Source: Prorocentrum cordatum (Eukaryota > Sar > Dinophyceae > Prorocentrales > Prorocentraceae). Taken from it: a stretch of DNA of 56,000 nt. Of the stretch, positions 21,647 to 33,713 are shown piece after piece. The position numbers and the translations under genes were made by a program. Below the pieces are notes generated by a model that had not been told where the DNA came from, did no database searches, and saw only the letters and a list, made by a program, of their open reading frames with translations. Every line of letters begins with the position of its first letter. Positions within the stretch are counted from its first letter, which is position 1. Location: contig CAUYUJ010019252.1 in NCBI GenBank assembly GCA_963575745.1, forward strand, positions 1 through 56,000. The letters are read 5' to 3'.

Positions 21647-22502
21647 TTATCCCAGTGCGACCCTACCTAGGAGTTGGAGCGTTTAGGAAAGCAGCATCTA
21701 CATCTACTACACCAACAGCTACATTACATCTACACCTGCGTCTACATCTACATCAACATCAACAGCGAGACTCACATATAATAATCTACATCTACACCTA
21801 CATCTTCTGCATTTGCATATACATCTACATCTACATCTACACCTATATCCACATCTACACCTACACCTACATCTACATCTACATCTACATCTACATCTAC
21901 ACCTACATCTACATCTACATCTACGTTTACATCTACATCTACACTCCTCGCAATGGTGCTGATTTTGCTATGTTGTGCTGCGCTATGCTATGCTATGCTG
22001 CGCTATGATATGCTGTGCTGTGCCGTGCTGTGCTGTGCTATGCTGTGCTGTGCTATGGTAAGCAATGCTATGGTATGCTACGAAATGCTGCGCTATTCTA
22101 TGCTATGATATGCTACAGTATGCTAGGCTATGCAGAGCTATTATATGCTATGCTGTGCTGTGCTGTGCTGTGCTGAGCAATGCTATGCTGTGCTGTGCTA
22201 ATGCTGCGCTGCGTGATGCTGCGCTAAGCTAAGCTGAGGTAAGCTATGCTATGCTAAGCTAAGCTAACCTAAGCTGCTAAGCTAAGCTCAGCTAAGCTAA
22301 ACTAAACTAAGATGAAGCAAGCTAAGCTAAGCTAAGCTAAGCTAGGCAACGAAACGCTAAACTAAGCTAAGCTAAGCTAAGCTGGGCGCAACTGGGGGAA
22401 CCGCGGGGCGGATCCTGGGGGAACCGCCCCGGGCGGGGGGCACTGCCCGGCCCCTTAAGCATACAGGGTAAGAACCCTTCTAGGCAGAGCCTAGGTAAGG
22501 AA
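21645..22502 (-). mobile_element. R1 element, full copy
   Basis: On the + strand the start is TTATCCCAGTGCGACCCTAC (21,648 on) with CCCTACCTAG at 21,661-21,670, and the end is CTAGGTAAGG at 22,491-22,500 (one mismatch to the inverted end). (CTACAT)n hexamers run 21,690-21,945, then (TATGC)n, then (TAAGC)n, then the GC-rich head with CCCCGGGCGG. Confidence 0.85.
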
Positions 22503-22623
22503 AAACATGAGGACCTGCTTTAAATGCCAACGGTTTTTCGGGGCCCTCGATTTGTTTGGCCTCGCCGCCGGGGGCCTTGCCAAGACGGCGTCCTAGTTTC
22601 AAACGCATCGCCAAATTTACCAG

Positions 22624-22894
22624 ACGCCGCGCGAGCGCCTGGTCAGGCGGCGGATTATATCTTTTGGGTGCGTGGTGTGCATGTCAGCCAACACGAATAC
22701 TGCTTGGGGCAGGTGCAATATCGATGTAGTCAACTTGCAGAAGTCTTCTTTGAAAGGTCATGAACAGACTAAGTTACATTTGAGGGCTACTAAACTCTGG
22801 AGAGGGATAGATCCAGATGCCGCCGACATCATCCCCCCAGAGGTTGCACCAACAACGGACATGTTCGCACAGGTCCTCCAGCTCACGAGGAAAG
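22624..22894 (+). CDS. Gene B exon: zinc-finger N-terminal part of hAT-like protein
   Basis: The acceptor is TTTACCAG|ACG and the donor GC (AAAG|GCAAGT), phase 1. The frame reads ...RIISFGCVVCMSANTNTAWG..., then NLQKSSLKGHEQTKLH. This gives C-x2-C and H-x5-H with a Trp between, the layout of the BED/TTF-like DNA-binding zinc finger found at the N-terminus of hAT transposases. It ends MFAQVLQLTRK-G, which joins to exon 25,185 in phase. A TAG at 22,594 in this frame marks the upstream limit. The first exon base is less certain than the donor. Confidence 0.72.
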
Positions 22895-25184
22895 GCAAGT
22901 GCACGGGAGATATCCAGCTGCCTACGGCAAGTCCCGCCACCGCGCCTGGGTTGTGGGTCATGGGCCTCTTGGATGTTCGCCGTGATTTCCCGGGAGGCCT
23001 CTCGGGGGCATGTTGGAGACAGTCAGTGTTGAGGCCTCTCGAGAGCGTCTTCTTGGGGGCCTCCTGGTGGTTTCTTGGAGCCTCTTTCTTGGGGCTTCCT
23101 GCCTGGGGGCCTCTTGCAGGCCTCCTGGGAGCCTTGGGGCTTCCTGGGGGCCTCTCTGGGCCTATTCTTGGCCTTGTCTTCTTGGCGGGGATTTCTTGGG
23201 GCCCCACCAGGCCCTTCCTAGGGCTTTTAGAGGGGCCCAGGAGGGCCCGAAGACGCCCCCAAGAAGAAGAAGAGGGGCCCAACCAATGCGGCTCCCAGAC
23301 AACAGATCGCCCCCAAAGCGAGCACAAAATCGGAGGTGAGGGGGTGAGATCGAAGTGAAACGGATAGCCCCCCCTCCTACTGGGAAATCGGTTTCACTTT
23401 CGTGTTCGTGCGTGCCGCGCGCGCGGGCGAGGCGAAGCTGCGTGGGCGGGCGAGAAATAATACGTCTCCTGTAGTAGCTGAGGCGCGGTCAGACCAAACG
23501 GCTCCCTTCCAGCAGCCGGTGCCCCGCGGCGTCCCGCCGGCGCCCCGCTCGAGGGCCGGCGGCGCGCGGTGCCCTGCCGGTGTCCCGCCCGTGTCCCGCC
23601 GGTGTCCCGATGACGATGATGATGATGATGATGATGTTGATGCTGATGATGTTGATGATGTTGACGATGATTATGATGATGTTGATGGTGGTGATGATGC
23701 TGGTGCCCCGACGATGATGATGATTATGGAAATGATGATGTTGATGCTGATGTTGACGATGTTGATGATGATGATGATGTTGATGGTTATGGTGGTGATA
23801 GTGATGGTACCCCGATGATGTGACGATGTTGATGGTGGTGTTGCTGATGATGGTGATGATGATGGTGCCCCGATGATGATGATGATGTTGATGATCCTGA
23901 TAATGTTGATGGTGGCCAGATGATTTGATGTTGTTGATGATGAACATGATGATGACGGTGCCCCGATGATGATGGTGATTGTGGTGATGAAGATAATGTT
24001 GATGATGGTGATGATGATGGTGCCCCGGTGATGGTGATGATATTGCTGATGACGATGATGGTGTCCTGATGATGATGATGTTGGTGATGGGATGATGATG
24101 AGGTGATGATGATGATGATTTCGATGGTGGTGGCCCAATGATGATGGTGATTCTGATGATATTGATGATGGTGGTGTCCCGATGATGTTGATGATGGCGG
24201 TGGTGATGGTGATGATGGTGGCGATGATGATGGTTTTCCGATGTTGATGATGATGTTGAGGATGCTGCCAATGATGATGATGGTGTCCGGATGGTGGTGA
24301 TGATGTTGATGGTGTTGTGCTTGATCATGATGATGAGATGGGATGATGATGATGATGGTTGTGTTCGGATGATGATGATGATGGTGTCCCGATGATGATG
24401 ATGACGATGTTGATGATGATAATGCTGATGGTTGCGGTGATAGTCCCGACCGTCGCGCTTCGCTGGATGCATCGCCCCAACTACTACTACTACTCCCGGA
24501 TGTCCCCAGGCGAACATGGCGCCTCCCTGCCCGGGGCCCTCCAGGGCTTCCATGCCGGCCCGGGAAGCCCACCCAGGCATTCCTGGACCTGGACGGGGGC
24601 CCCGCGAAGCTTTCCCCAAGGCCTCAGACGGCCCAAGAATGCCCCAAGACGGCTACACGAGGCCCCCAAGACGGCTCCAACAACAGGGCCCACAGAAGAA
24701 GAGGGCCCCCCAAAGAGGCACATTCGCGCATATACATATACGACCACCATTCGGGTGATAAGGCGGTTTTTTTTTTGGGGGGGAACCGACGTCTCACTCG
24801 ATCGGTCCCACTATCGATCTCATTATCGGTCTCGCTTGACCGACGTCACCCGCTCGGTGTCATTCGATCGATTTTATCCGATCGATCGCACAGCCGATCT
24901 CAATATCGATCTCACTATCGATCTCAATATCGATCTCACTATCGACCTCCCAATCGACCTCGCATTCGGTCTCAGTATCTGCATCGCTATCGATATCGCA
25001 AGCGATATCACAATCAACGCCATCATCATCGACATCATCGTCAGCAACGCCATCACCATCATCATCAGCATCATCGGGACACCATCATCATCAGCATAAT
25101 CACCACCATCACCAACATCATCATCACAATCATCATCATTGTTGGGGGGAGTGGCCCCTCAGACGACTACAGAAACCCTACCAG
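22895..25184 (+). mobile_element. Gene B intron (GC-AG) filled with R2-like and R3 repeats
   Basis: A 2,290-bp phase-1 intron, GCAAGT...CTACCAG. Content: GGGGCCTCTTGG-type R2 core repeats (22,960-23,260); R3 in forward orientation (23,330-24,470) with the same GC-rich head as copy 1; a short R2-type tract (24,500-24,700); and an inverted partial R3 piece (24,735-25,140) with ATCGATCTCACT and CATCAT repeats. His/Ser/Met/Asp-rich ORFs on both strands are repeat translations. Confidence 0.72.
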
Positions 25185-25750
25185 GTAGCCCTTGGCATTC
25201 CCCCGCGCATCAACGCGCCAAGGCACGGTGGCGGATCAAAGGCCTGGGCAGCAGAAAAAAGCTACGGGCTATGAAGTGGTGTCTGGGGGAGGCGGCGAGA
25301 GACCGCAAACGTGCTGAACTTGCCAAGAGCACAGTCGCCAGCATCCACCAAGACGGGAGAAAAGGTAGATTTGCTGTCCGTTTCACTAGTTGCGGAACGG
25401 ACTTGACCCCGTTTGCTGGAGTTTTGGGATGCGTCGATCCGGCAAAAGATTACACTCTGGATGCAATTGGGATGAGGCGCGCTACGATCGATATCCTGAC
25501 TTCGTTTTGCACGCCTAGGAAAGGCGCGCCTTACTGCACCAGACCTCCCAAGAATTCGTGCGACGACGAGTTGCTGCAGCATTGTAGATCCATCGTTGAA
25601 TTATTCGACGCAGATGCTGCGTCAGACGAACAATTGGCGGCAAAACTCCTCAAGGGGACTCGGGTCGCTTCGTGCGATGAGCATTTCGAAGAAGGTTTTT
25701 TTCTGCAACTTGCGAGTGCAAAACAAAGACAAAGCGCACGCCTCCCGCAG
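25185..25750 (+). CDS. Gene B exon, hAT-like core, frameshifted
   Basis: It reads SPWHSPAHQRAKARWRIKG, then KLRAMKWCLGEAARDRKRAE, SIHQDGRKGRFAVRF, CDDELLQHCRSIVELFDADA and SDEQLAAKLLKGTR. From memory this order matches the central part of hAT-like proteins abundant in dinoflagellates. After DEHFEEG a run of seven T (25,696-25,702) shifts the frame. In the shifted frame the text becomes NLRVQNKDKAHASRR, which fits the family and gives the phase-2 exit needed by the next exon. One T too many is therefore the simplest reading: a mutation or a homopolymer error. The unshifted frame meets a stop early in the next exon. The donor is GA (CGCAG|GACCCA). Confidence 0.72.
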
Positions 25751-26140
25751 GACCCAAGGGCCTTCGAAATCATGAATGACCATCCCCTCCCCGCCCCATC
25801 CTCCTCCCCCTCTTCCGTTTCCTCCTCCTCCTCCTCCATTGTTTCCCCTTGGTTTGTCTTGACCTCCTCCCTCCCCGCCCTCCCCCCTATCTTCCTCCCC
25901 CCCCTCCTCCGCCCCCCCCCCTCCTGCCTGCCGGCCAGGGGCGGGGGGCGGGGCTCGCGGTCCTGGCGAACCCGAGGGGGCTCGACGGCCCGGCAACGTG
26001 ATATACTGGCGGGCGCAGGGACACGATGATATCGAGCACGTGGGAAGGACGTGAAGAAGAGAGAGGATGCATGAGGGAGATAGCGAGCATGGGGTGAGCG
26101 GAACGAGCAGGGGATGAGGCAACATTTGAGGTTTTCCCAG

Positions 26141-26347
26141 GATCACCTCGAGAACGTGGCTGCGAGACCCGTACTTAAAGCAAATCTCGGAGACTTTCAT
26201 CCTTAAAAGAACGTCAATCATGAAGCGCATCCAACACAGCGACGTGTACCGTGCTCGTTTCCAGAAAAATATTAAGCTGCAGCGCTACAGCAGGGAGTGC
26301 GCCGCAAACATGAAGAAATTGTCCAGAGCGAACCACCGCTTCGACAG
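26141..26347 (+). CDS. Gene B exon, hAT-like core
   Basis: It is preceded by a 390-bp GA-AG intron (25,751-26,140) with CAG|GA at both borders. It reads R-ITSRTWLRDPYLKQISETF, MKRIQHSDVYRARFQKNIKL and KKLSRANHRFD-S, with phase 2 at both ends. The donor is GC (GACAG|GCGATG). Using it, the codon AG+C gives Ser and the text continues FD-S-IALPLSRGVFHFDAL in exon 31,350, as in related proteins I recall. The in-frame TAG at 26,364 then lies in the intron. Confidence 0.72.
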
Positions 26348-26494
26348 GCGATGGGCGGAATTCTAGAAGCGGGGTGATCGGGGGTAGCCCCGCCACGCTC
26401 CTGGGCGCGCTCTGACCAGGATTTCGAAGCGGCCCCAGCCGCGGCGACGAGAACTCCCCATGATGACGCCCCGAAGGCCGAAGCGTTCAAACTC

Positions 26495-28265
26495 AGACCT
26501 ATACGACCACCCTTCGGATGATAAGGAGGTGAGGGGGGGGGGGAATCAGCGTCGCAATCGATCGATCTCACTATCGATAGCATACTCGATCTCATTCGAT
26601 CGATCTCACACTCGATACTATTATCGATTCCAGAATCGATCTCACATTCGGTTTCACTATCGATCTCACTAGCGATCTCACAATCGATCTCACAATCGAT
26701 TTCAAATTCGGTCTCACTATCGACTCCACTATCGATCTCATTCGGTCAATCTCACAATCGATCTAACTATCGATCTCTCAATCGATCTGACTATCGATCC
26801 CACAATCGATCTCACATTCGGTCTCGCTATCGATCTCACTATCGATATCACAATCGAGGTCATCATTATCATCTTCATCAGTATCGTCATCCTCGCCACC
26901 TCATCATCATCATCAGCATCACCATCATCACCATCATCACCATCAGCACCACCATCATCATCCTCACCTTAATGCTCATCATCATCATCGTCATCATCAT
27001 CAGCATCACCATCATGACCATCATCATCATCCTGGCCATCATCACCATCACCCGCATCATCATCATAATTTTCCCTCACTGTCGATCTCACTATCTATAT
27101 CACAATCGATCTCACAATCGACGTCATTATCATCACCACCGTCATCATCAACAGCATCATCATCATAATCATCTCCATCATCACCATCATCACCATCATC
27201 ATCACCATAATCATCATCACCATGACCACCATGATCACCATCATCACCATCATCATCATCAACAACATTGTTGTCATCATCATCACAACCATCATCAACA
27301 TCCTCATCCTCGTCATCATCATCATCACCATATTCATCATCATCAACAACATCAACATCATCATCACCGCCACCGTCATCATCATCATCCTCATCATCAT
27401 TATCATCATCATCGTCCTCATCGCCACCACCATCATCAGCATCCTCATCATCATCCTTATCCTCATCATCGTGGTCATCATCATCAACATCATCATCACA
27501 ATCATCACCACCATCATCATCATCATCCTCATCATCGCCCTCGGCATCCTCATCATCATCATCTTTCACTGTCGATCTTGCTTTTTATTTTATAGTCGAA
27601 CTCACAATCGACAACATCATCATCATCCTCGTCATCATCACCATCATCACCATCATAATCATCAGCATCATCACCATTTACACCATCATCACGATTATCA
27701 CCATCATCACCATCATCACCATCATCAACATCATCACCATCATCATTTTCATCAATCATCACCATCACCATCACCATCCTCATCATCATCATCATCCTTA
27801 TCAGCATCGCCATCATCACATCCACCATCATCATCATCATCCTCATCATCATCATCATCATCCATATCATCACCATCCTCATCATCTTCATCATCATTTT
27901 TCTCCTCCTCATCATCATCATCACCATCGGGACACAGGCGGGGCACCAGCAGCGGCACACCAGCGGGGCACCGCGCGGCACTGTTCGCCAGGAGGGGCAC
28001 CGGGACACCGGCGGGACACTGGCGGGGCACCGCCCTGTCCCGGACGCCATGTCGCCAAACATTTGGTCCGGCCGCGCCTCAGCCTGGGGCGCCGGGGCAC
28101 CGGCGGGGCACCGCCCGGCCCCGGGCGCCGGGTCGCCAAACATTTGGCCCAGCTGCGCCTTAGCCACAAGAGACTTTCTTCTCCTCTCGCCCGCCCGCGC
28201 AGCTTCGGCTCGCCCGCGCGGCGCGCGCGAACGCGAAACCGAAATCGATTTCCCGACATTATTAT
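26495..28265 (-). mobile_element. R3 element, full reverse copy (in gene B intron)
   Basis: On the + strand: CCTATACGACCACCCTTCGG at about 26,497, ATCGATCTCACT repeats (26,560-26,860), about 1 kb of CATCAT repeats (26,870-27,930) with short returns of the ATCGATCTCAC type, then the GC-rich head. The last segment, CGAAATCGATTTCCCGACATT, ends near 28,262. Inside the head a block of about 70 bp (GCCAAACATTTGG.C) occurs twice (about 28,052 and 28,134). Confidence 0.78.
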
Positions 28266-28291
28266 ACTGGGGGGCTGTCCATCATTCCAAT

Positions 28292-29317
28292 CCCACCAGC
28301 CCTCTGGGCGTATGTGGTCTAAGTCATTTCCCTTTCCAACCTCCTGCCTTTCCCTCCTGCTCGGGAGGTTGTTAACCCCCTCCCCCCTTCCTGCGTGTGG
28401 ACGGGGGGGCGGACCCATAACGGCGTCCAAGAAGATGGCCCAAGATGGTTCCAAGAGAGCCTCCGAGAGCGCACGATGGCCTCCAAGATGGCCCAAGATA
28501 GCGGTAGAGGGGCCAAGATAGCCTCCGGCAAGCGTCCGAGAGGCTTCAAGACGGCCCCAAGATAGTTTCAACTGTCCTCCGAGGCCTCCAAGGACCCCCC
28601 CAAGAAGATGCCAAACTCCTTCAAACACCTATGGACAATCAATGTTTTTTGTCTTCTGATTTTTTCGCCTCCGAAGGGCTCTTGTTGTTGAGACCTCAAG
28701 AAGATGGCCCCAAGATGATCCAAAACAGCCCCAAAAGGGGCCCATATGAGAGCCCCAAAACGGCCCCAAGAACGCTCCAAGAGCGGGCCACGATGGTCCC
28801 ACGACTGCATTTTTGAGCTTCCGATGGGGGTGGACAATAATTGCCTCCCCCCCCTCTTCTTCTTTAGCCATGATAGGGACCAAGAAGACGGCCCCGAGAT
28901 GCCTCCCAAACACCCCCAAAAAAAAAGCCCCAAGGGGGGCTCCAATGTCCTCCAAAAGAGCCCCAAGATGGCCCCAACACGCATCAAACGAGCCCCACAT
29001 ACGCCCCAAGAAAGCCCTCAGATGACCTCATGAGAGCCGCAATAAAGAGCACCAGGAAGCTCCAAGAGGGGCCCACGAGAATCCCAAGAGGGCCCAGACC
29101 AAATCAGTGCAACAGCCATTACGAGTCATCGAAATACCCCTCACCTCTTCTCATCGAAGCACTATCGTAACTTGCATTGATTTCCATCTTAACCTTCAAT
29201 GCGGACAGCTATGATGTGTGATGCTTGTGTTCTCGACGACGGCTGCGCGACTGCGTGCGTTATGCCGCCCCTGATTCACCAACTCCCCTGCTGATCGTTT
29301 CTGGATGGGCTGGTGGG
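28292..29317 (+). mobile_element. R2 element, intact copy (in gene B intron)
   Basis: It has perfect inverted ends, CCCACCAGCCC (28,292-28,302) and GGGCTGGTGGG (29,307-29,317). Left shoulder TTTCCAACCTCCTGCCTTTC; core CCAAGATGGCCC repeats (28,430-29,095). The right arm starting AATCAGTGCAACAGCCATT (29,104) is the uninterrupted version of the site where R1 is inserted in R2 copy 1. It follows the R3 copy with only about 25 bp between. Confidence 0.82.
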
Positions 29318-29385
29318 GGTACGCGAAGCGTCGAGAATTCGATCTCCCCCCTCGCCTCCGATTAATGAAAACGGGCCCACAGCCA

Positions 29386-31240
29386 TAACCTCGAACTATA
29401 ATAGAGAATAACCTTCCAGGGATCATGAAGTTCGGCGTCGCGGAGCGATAATAAAAGTTGCCCGCCAGAGGCCAACATAGAGATGTTAACAGAGGAGCCA
29501 ACGAAGCCGATGATATCTTGAGACATCCTTAACTTTTCTTCCTGCTCGTCATCTTCCTCTTCTTCCTCAGCTTCTCTCTCTATCTATCTCTACCTTTATA
29601 TTTCTATTTCTTATCCTCACCCTGTCCCCCCTGAACTTGTTTATCGCTGGGGTTGCTTATCATTGGAACGCGAGGCACATGAGCTACCCTACGCGAGCAC
29701 ATACGCACTTACAATGACATCTAATAAGTTTTAAATTTTGGATTTGTGCGATCGCCTTCTCCTCTCCTCCTCTTGCTCTTTCTCCTCCTCATCCTCATCC
29801 TCCTCCTCTACCTCCTCTTCTCTTTTTATCGTCCTATGTATCTCTCTATCTTTCCCCCCCCCCAGGCCCCCCTGAACTTGTTTATCGCTGTGGTTGATTG
29901 CCCTGGGAAAACGAAGCACATGGGGAAACTCTATAGAAACCAATGGGAACCTCTATTATTATAGGAACCAGTAGGAATCTTAGGGGACCTATGAGAATTA
30001 TTAGTATGCGCGCACAATTCTATAGGAAACCAATTGATTTTTTTTTGTATTTTTCAAAAATAAAAGCGAAGCTCGGAGGTGCGCCGCCGCGCGCGCGGCG
30101 GCGCACCGCTGAGCTCCACCACTTCTATATTATTCTTATTTACCATTACTAAATCTATATGTAAGATTCCAAAAACGAAATTGGAAATTTCTGGGCCCTT
30201 TAAGGAGGCCGAAGGAACGCGGCTGCTTTTCATATTTTTATCATACAGAATTGAAGCGCGCGCGCGCGCGGCGCACCGCTGAGCTTCACTTCTACATTAT
30301 CATTCGATATTAATAAATCAACATATAATTCCAAAAACGAAATCGAAAAATTCTGGAGCCCTTTAAGGAGGCTGAGGGAACTTGTCGGCTTTTTATACGA
30401 TTATAATAAAGAACTGAAGCTAGGAAGCGCGCGCGGTGACCGGGTCACCCGCGCGCGCGCGCGCGCTTCAATTCTGTATGATAAAAATATGAAAAGCAGC
30501 CGCGTTCCTTCGGCCTCCTTAAAGGGCCCCAGAAATTTCCAATTTCGTTTTTGGAATTAAATGTAAATTTTTCATGTGAATAATAATATACGAGAGAAGC
30601 TCAGAGGCGCGCGCGCGCACCTCCGAACTTAAGTTCTCTATTATAAAATTATTAAAAAGCCGACGTGTTCCTTCAGCATCCTTATTTATAATAAAGGGCA
30701 CCAGAACTTTTCAATTTCGTTTTTGATGATGTTTCAGAGAGGACCAAATGGGCGCGCAGAGGAAAAGGAAACCTCCAAAGTTCAAAACTTTTTATACTTA
30801 ACTGTCAACGCTTAATGGAAATTAGCATTTTCATCTGCTCGTGTAGGGCATAGCTCATCTGCCTCGGTTTCCCTGGATGATAGTAAAGCACAGCGATGCG
30901 CAAGCTCAGGGGCCATGGTGAGGAGGAGAAAGCAAGAGAGAGACATCCTCGAGTATATGCTTGTTTCGCTTGGGACACCCTCGACAAGTTTTTCGCTTCG
31001 CTCGAGACATCCTCAAATAATTGCTGGTTCCGCTTGGGACACCCTCGAACCATTGATCGTTTCGCTTGAGGCTGCCTCCCAAAATTATTGGTTTCGCTTG
31101 AGACATCCTGAAAAAACGTGTTCGCTTCGCTTGATGTTGTTATCTCAACATAAGAAGGAAGTAACCTCGATGGTGAACTTTCCCAGTGATAATTAATGCA
31201 GGTCGGCCTCCGCGCCCCCCGTCTATATTTGAAACCCTAT
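29386..31240 (+). mobile_element. R4 element, copy 2 (in gene B intron)
   Basis: It has the same parts as 5,095-6,985: an AACCTCGAAC start; GGAGGA-complement and CTC tracts; units of about 170 bp with GCGC hairpins (30,065-30,720), one inverted; the palindrome GGTGACCGGGTCACC within the third hairpin (30,434); and 42-bp units with TTTCGCTTG.GACA (30,940-31,120). The end block GTAACCTCGATGG is followed by ATTTGAAACCCTATTAG. Confidence 0.72.
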
Positions 31241-31349
31241 TAGAAGCCGCTCTTACATTATTTGAAGGGTGGGGTTATTGGATTTGTCCGTTTCATGTTT
31301 TGGCTTAAGTCATGTGGTCGTTTGTTTTCGTTGCCTGTGCCGCCCACAG

Positions 31350-33292
31350 CATCGCGCTGCCGTTGTCGAGGGGCGTGTTCCACTTCGATGCCCTTGCGAA
31401 GACGGCGCAGCAGCTCCAGGACGAACGACATGGCAATGAGGAGTCGAAGGACGCTGGGCGTTTCCTGCGTCTCTTGGACGTGGAGTCATGCCTCACCTTC
31501 GCCATGCTGGCTGACGCTAGCGTTGAGAACCTTGCTCTGACTAGGTTTTTCGATTGCGAAGACTTCGACAAATCAAGACAATGCCATGAAGTATTGCGGT
31601 TCTTCCAACGGGTGACCTACCTCTTCAATCACGGCGGTTGTTTGCAGACGGGTTTCACGCATCTGATGGTTCAGCACCTCCAGCGAGCACGGACCCTTTG
31701 GGTCGGCACTGGCCAAGCAGCAGTCCCGTATACACTTGGGGGGAGAGGAACAATGACGCCGGCTCTCATCAATTCAGCTTTGAAGCGCATGAAGAATTGG
31801 GTTGCCCTCGCAACGCTCGTGATCAGAGCAGAATTTCCAAACTTTGAGGCACTGGCCTCGATGTGCATTTTCAGCTTGGAAGGCAAAACCATCGATAAAG
31901 TTGTTGCTATGCCGAATTTCAGCGATCACATGGCCAGAGTTGCTCATTTATGCCAAGTCCCTGTGACGGAGCTGCGGGTTCAATATGATGATTTCTTGCC
32001 AGTCGCCCTGAGGATGGCCGAGACTGCCGGGGCGTCGACCATCGACGCGTGGAGGCTAGCGGTCGAGGCCATGACCCGCACCCGGCGCATTGCGATGGCG
32101 CACCCTTCAGACGCCTTGATGGCGTGCTTGGTGCGATTCGGTGGATATGGGCAAAGCTCGTCCGGCGTGGAGCGGCTGTTCGCCAAGGGCCACATCACGG
32201 CCGGTTTCTGCCGGGCCGATCTCTCCGAGCAGCTTATCAACGACGAGTTGTTCATCATTTGCGACGTGGATCCCAAGTCGGACAATGAACTCTGCGAGGC
32301 TGCCCGGGTCATCTGGCGGGAGGTCTACAGGACCACTCGAACGAGCGACAGGCCTGTGCGAGTGGACGCCGGGCGGCCGCGACCAGTGTCAAGAGAAGAC
32401 AATAGTTTTAGCTCGTTTTTGAAACGTCGGAGCAGCGCCATCTCTGACGCGGCCAGCAGCTCTGAGGCGAGACACGCCAAGATCGAGGGGAGGCTGTCGA
32501 CTGATACTGATTCGTGGACGCCCGAACACCAGAAAGAGGCCGACTTCCAGAAGGCCAAGCGCCTGAAGCAGCTCTTGAGCACGAGCGAGTTGAACATAGA
32601 CAAGGACATGCCGCCCAACATGCGCGAGGCTGCTCGTTTATTCTCGCTGTATCAAGACAAGCTGACTGAAGAGTACATCAGTAAGAAACGAGCCGCCTCT
32701 CGAGCCGCCGACGACCCGGTCCTCCCTGTTTTAGCTGGCGCCAGTGTTTTCGTCGAGAAGAGTTTGCAGGACAAGTTCAAGGCGCCCTGTCACGTTCGCG
32801 TGTTGAGAACTTTGGATGCTAAGGTGGTCAATGATCGACTCAATGCGAACACCTTCATCGTTCCTGATGCTGCACTCCTACCACAACGTATCCATTGGGC
32901 ACTAGTCATTGGTGGAGGAGTGGCGTGCGATCTACAGTTTTTCGCATCAGCAGGCGAGAGAGGTCGTTGCATGACCTTCCATGGCATTGCGCATCTCACT
33001 CGAGTTGCGTGGGCGTCCGACGAGTTCGCGAGGCTCCATCCCGAGCTTTACCGCATCATGATTTCGAAGACTACTACCTCCAATGGCGCTTGGAAGTGGT
33101 TCCAGAAGGGCGCGTTCATTGCCGCCGCCCACGAGAAGATTGCGAGGAAACGCCCGTCCGAGGCGATGGCTTTCGTGGCGGACAGGGAACTCGCGGCCCC
33201 GGAGCCCGGCGGTTCAACAACTAAACGCCCCGACCCCACACCCGTGATCCCCCCCTCCAGTTTTTTCAAGCCCATTGTTGTTGCTGTTGGGG
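31350..33292 (+). CDS. Gene B exon: hAT-like C-terminal half with dimerisation-type motif
   Basis: The acceptor is GCCCACAG|C after a 5,002-bp GC-AG intron, phase 2 in and phase 1 out. It begins IALPLSRGVFHFDALAKTAQ. The hAT C-terminal signature appears as SSSGVERLFAKGHITAGFCR followed by ADLSEQLINDELF, corresponding to the SA-x-ER-x-FS...R-x-x-L pattern of the dimerisation region. A charged linker and a second globular part (residues about 450-620 of the exon) follow. A complete DDE triad cannot be assigned from the sequence. The ATG at 31,312, two bases after TTTTGGCTTAAG, would give a 735-codon ORF, but the spliced reading is preferred. The donor is GGGG|GTGAAAAC. Confidence 0.75.
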
Positions 33293-33713
33293 GTGAAAAC
33301 GCTACATCCTCTTCCACGTCCCCCCCGTCATCATCCTCCCCCCGACATTATCCCCCCTCCTCCTTCCCCCTCCCCTCTCAGCCCCCTCCGCCCGCCCCTC
33401 CACCACCGCCAGAGCAGCGAGGGGGGGCGACTCCGTCCTGGGTGGGTCGGGGCGAAGACCTGGGGCCTGCGCGGCCGGGCAAGGGGCCGGCGCCCCTCGG
33501 AGGGCGACGAGGGGGATGAGGAGGAGGAGGATAAGGAGGAGGCGGAGGACGAGGAGGAGGAGGACGAGGAGGCGAGAGGGAGGAGGGCGAGGAGGAGAAG
33601 GAGGAGAAGGCGGACGACAACGATGAGGAAAGCGAAGAGGACGACGAAAATGGCGACGAAGAAGGGGGCGACGACGACGCCTCGAGCGACCTGAAAATAG
33701 AAGGGCGATCCAG

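Noticed and set aside
23489-27595. Long His/Ser/Ile/Asp/Met-rich ORFs in GATGAT/CATCAT tracts (e.g. 23,489-24,619 minus; 26,972-27,595 plus)
   Set aside because: These are simple-sequence translations open in several frames on both strands, lying inside R3 elements and introns.
31298-31309. TTTTGGCTTAAG just before ATG 31,312, resembling the spliced-leader end
   Set aside because: It has one mismatch, and the exon join FD-S-IALPLSRG places this stretch inside the 26,348-31,349 intron. The ATG frame upstream of 31,350 adds residues that do not fit the family.
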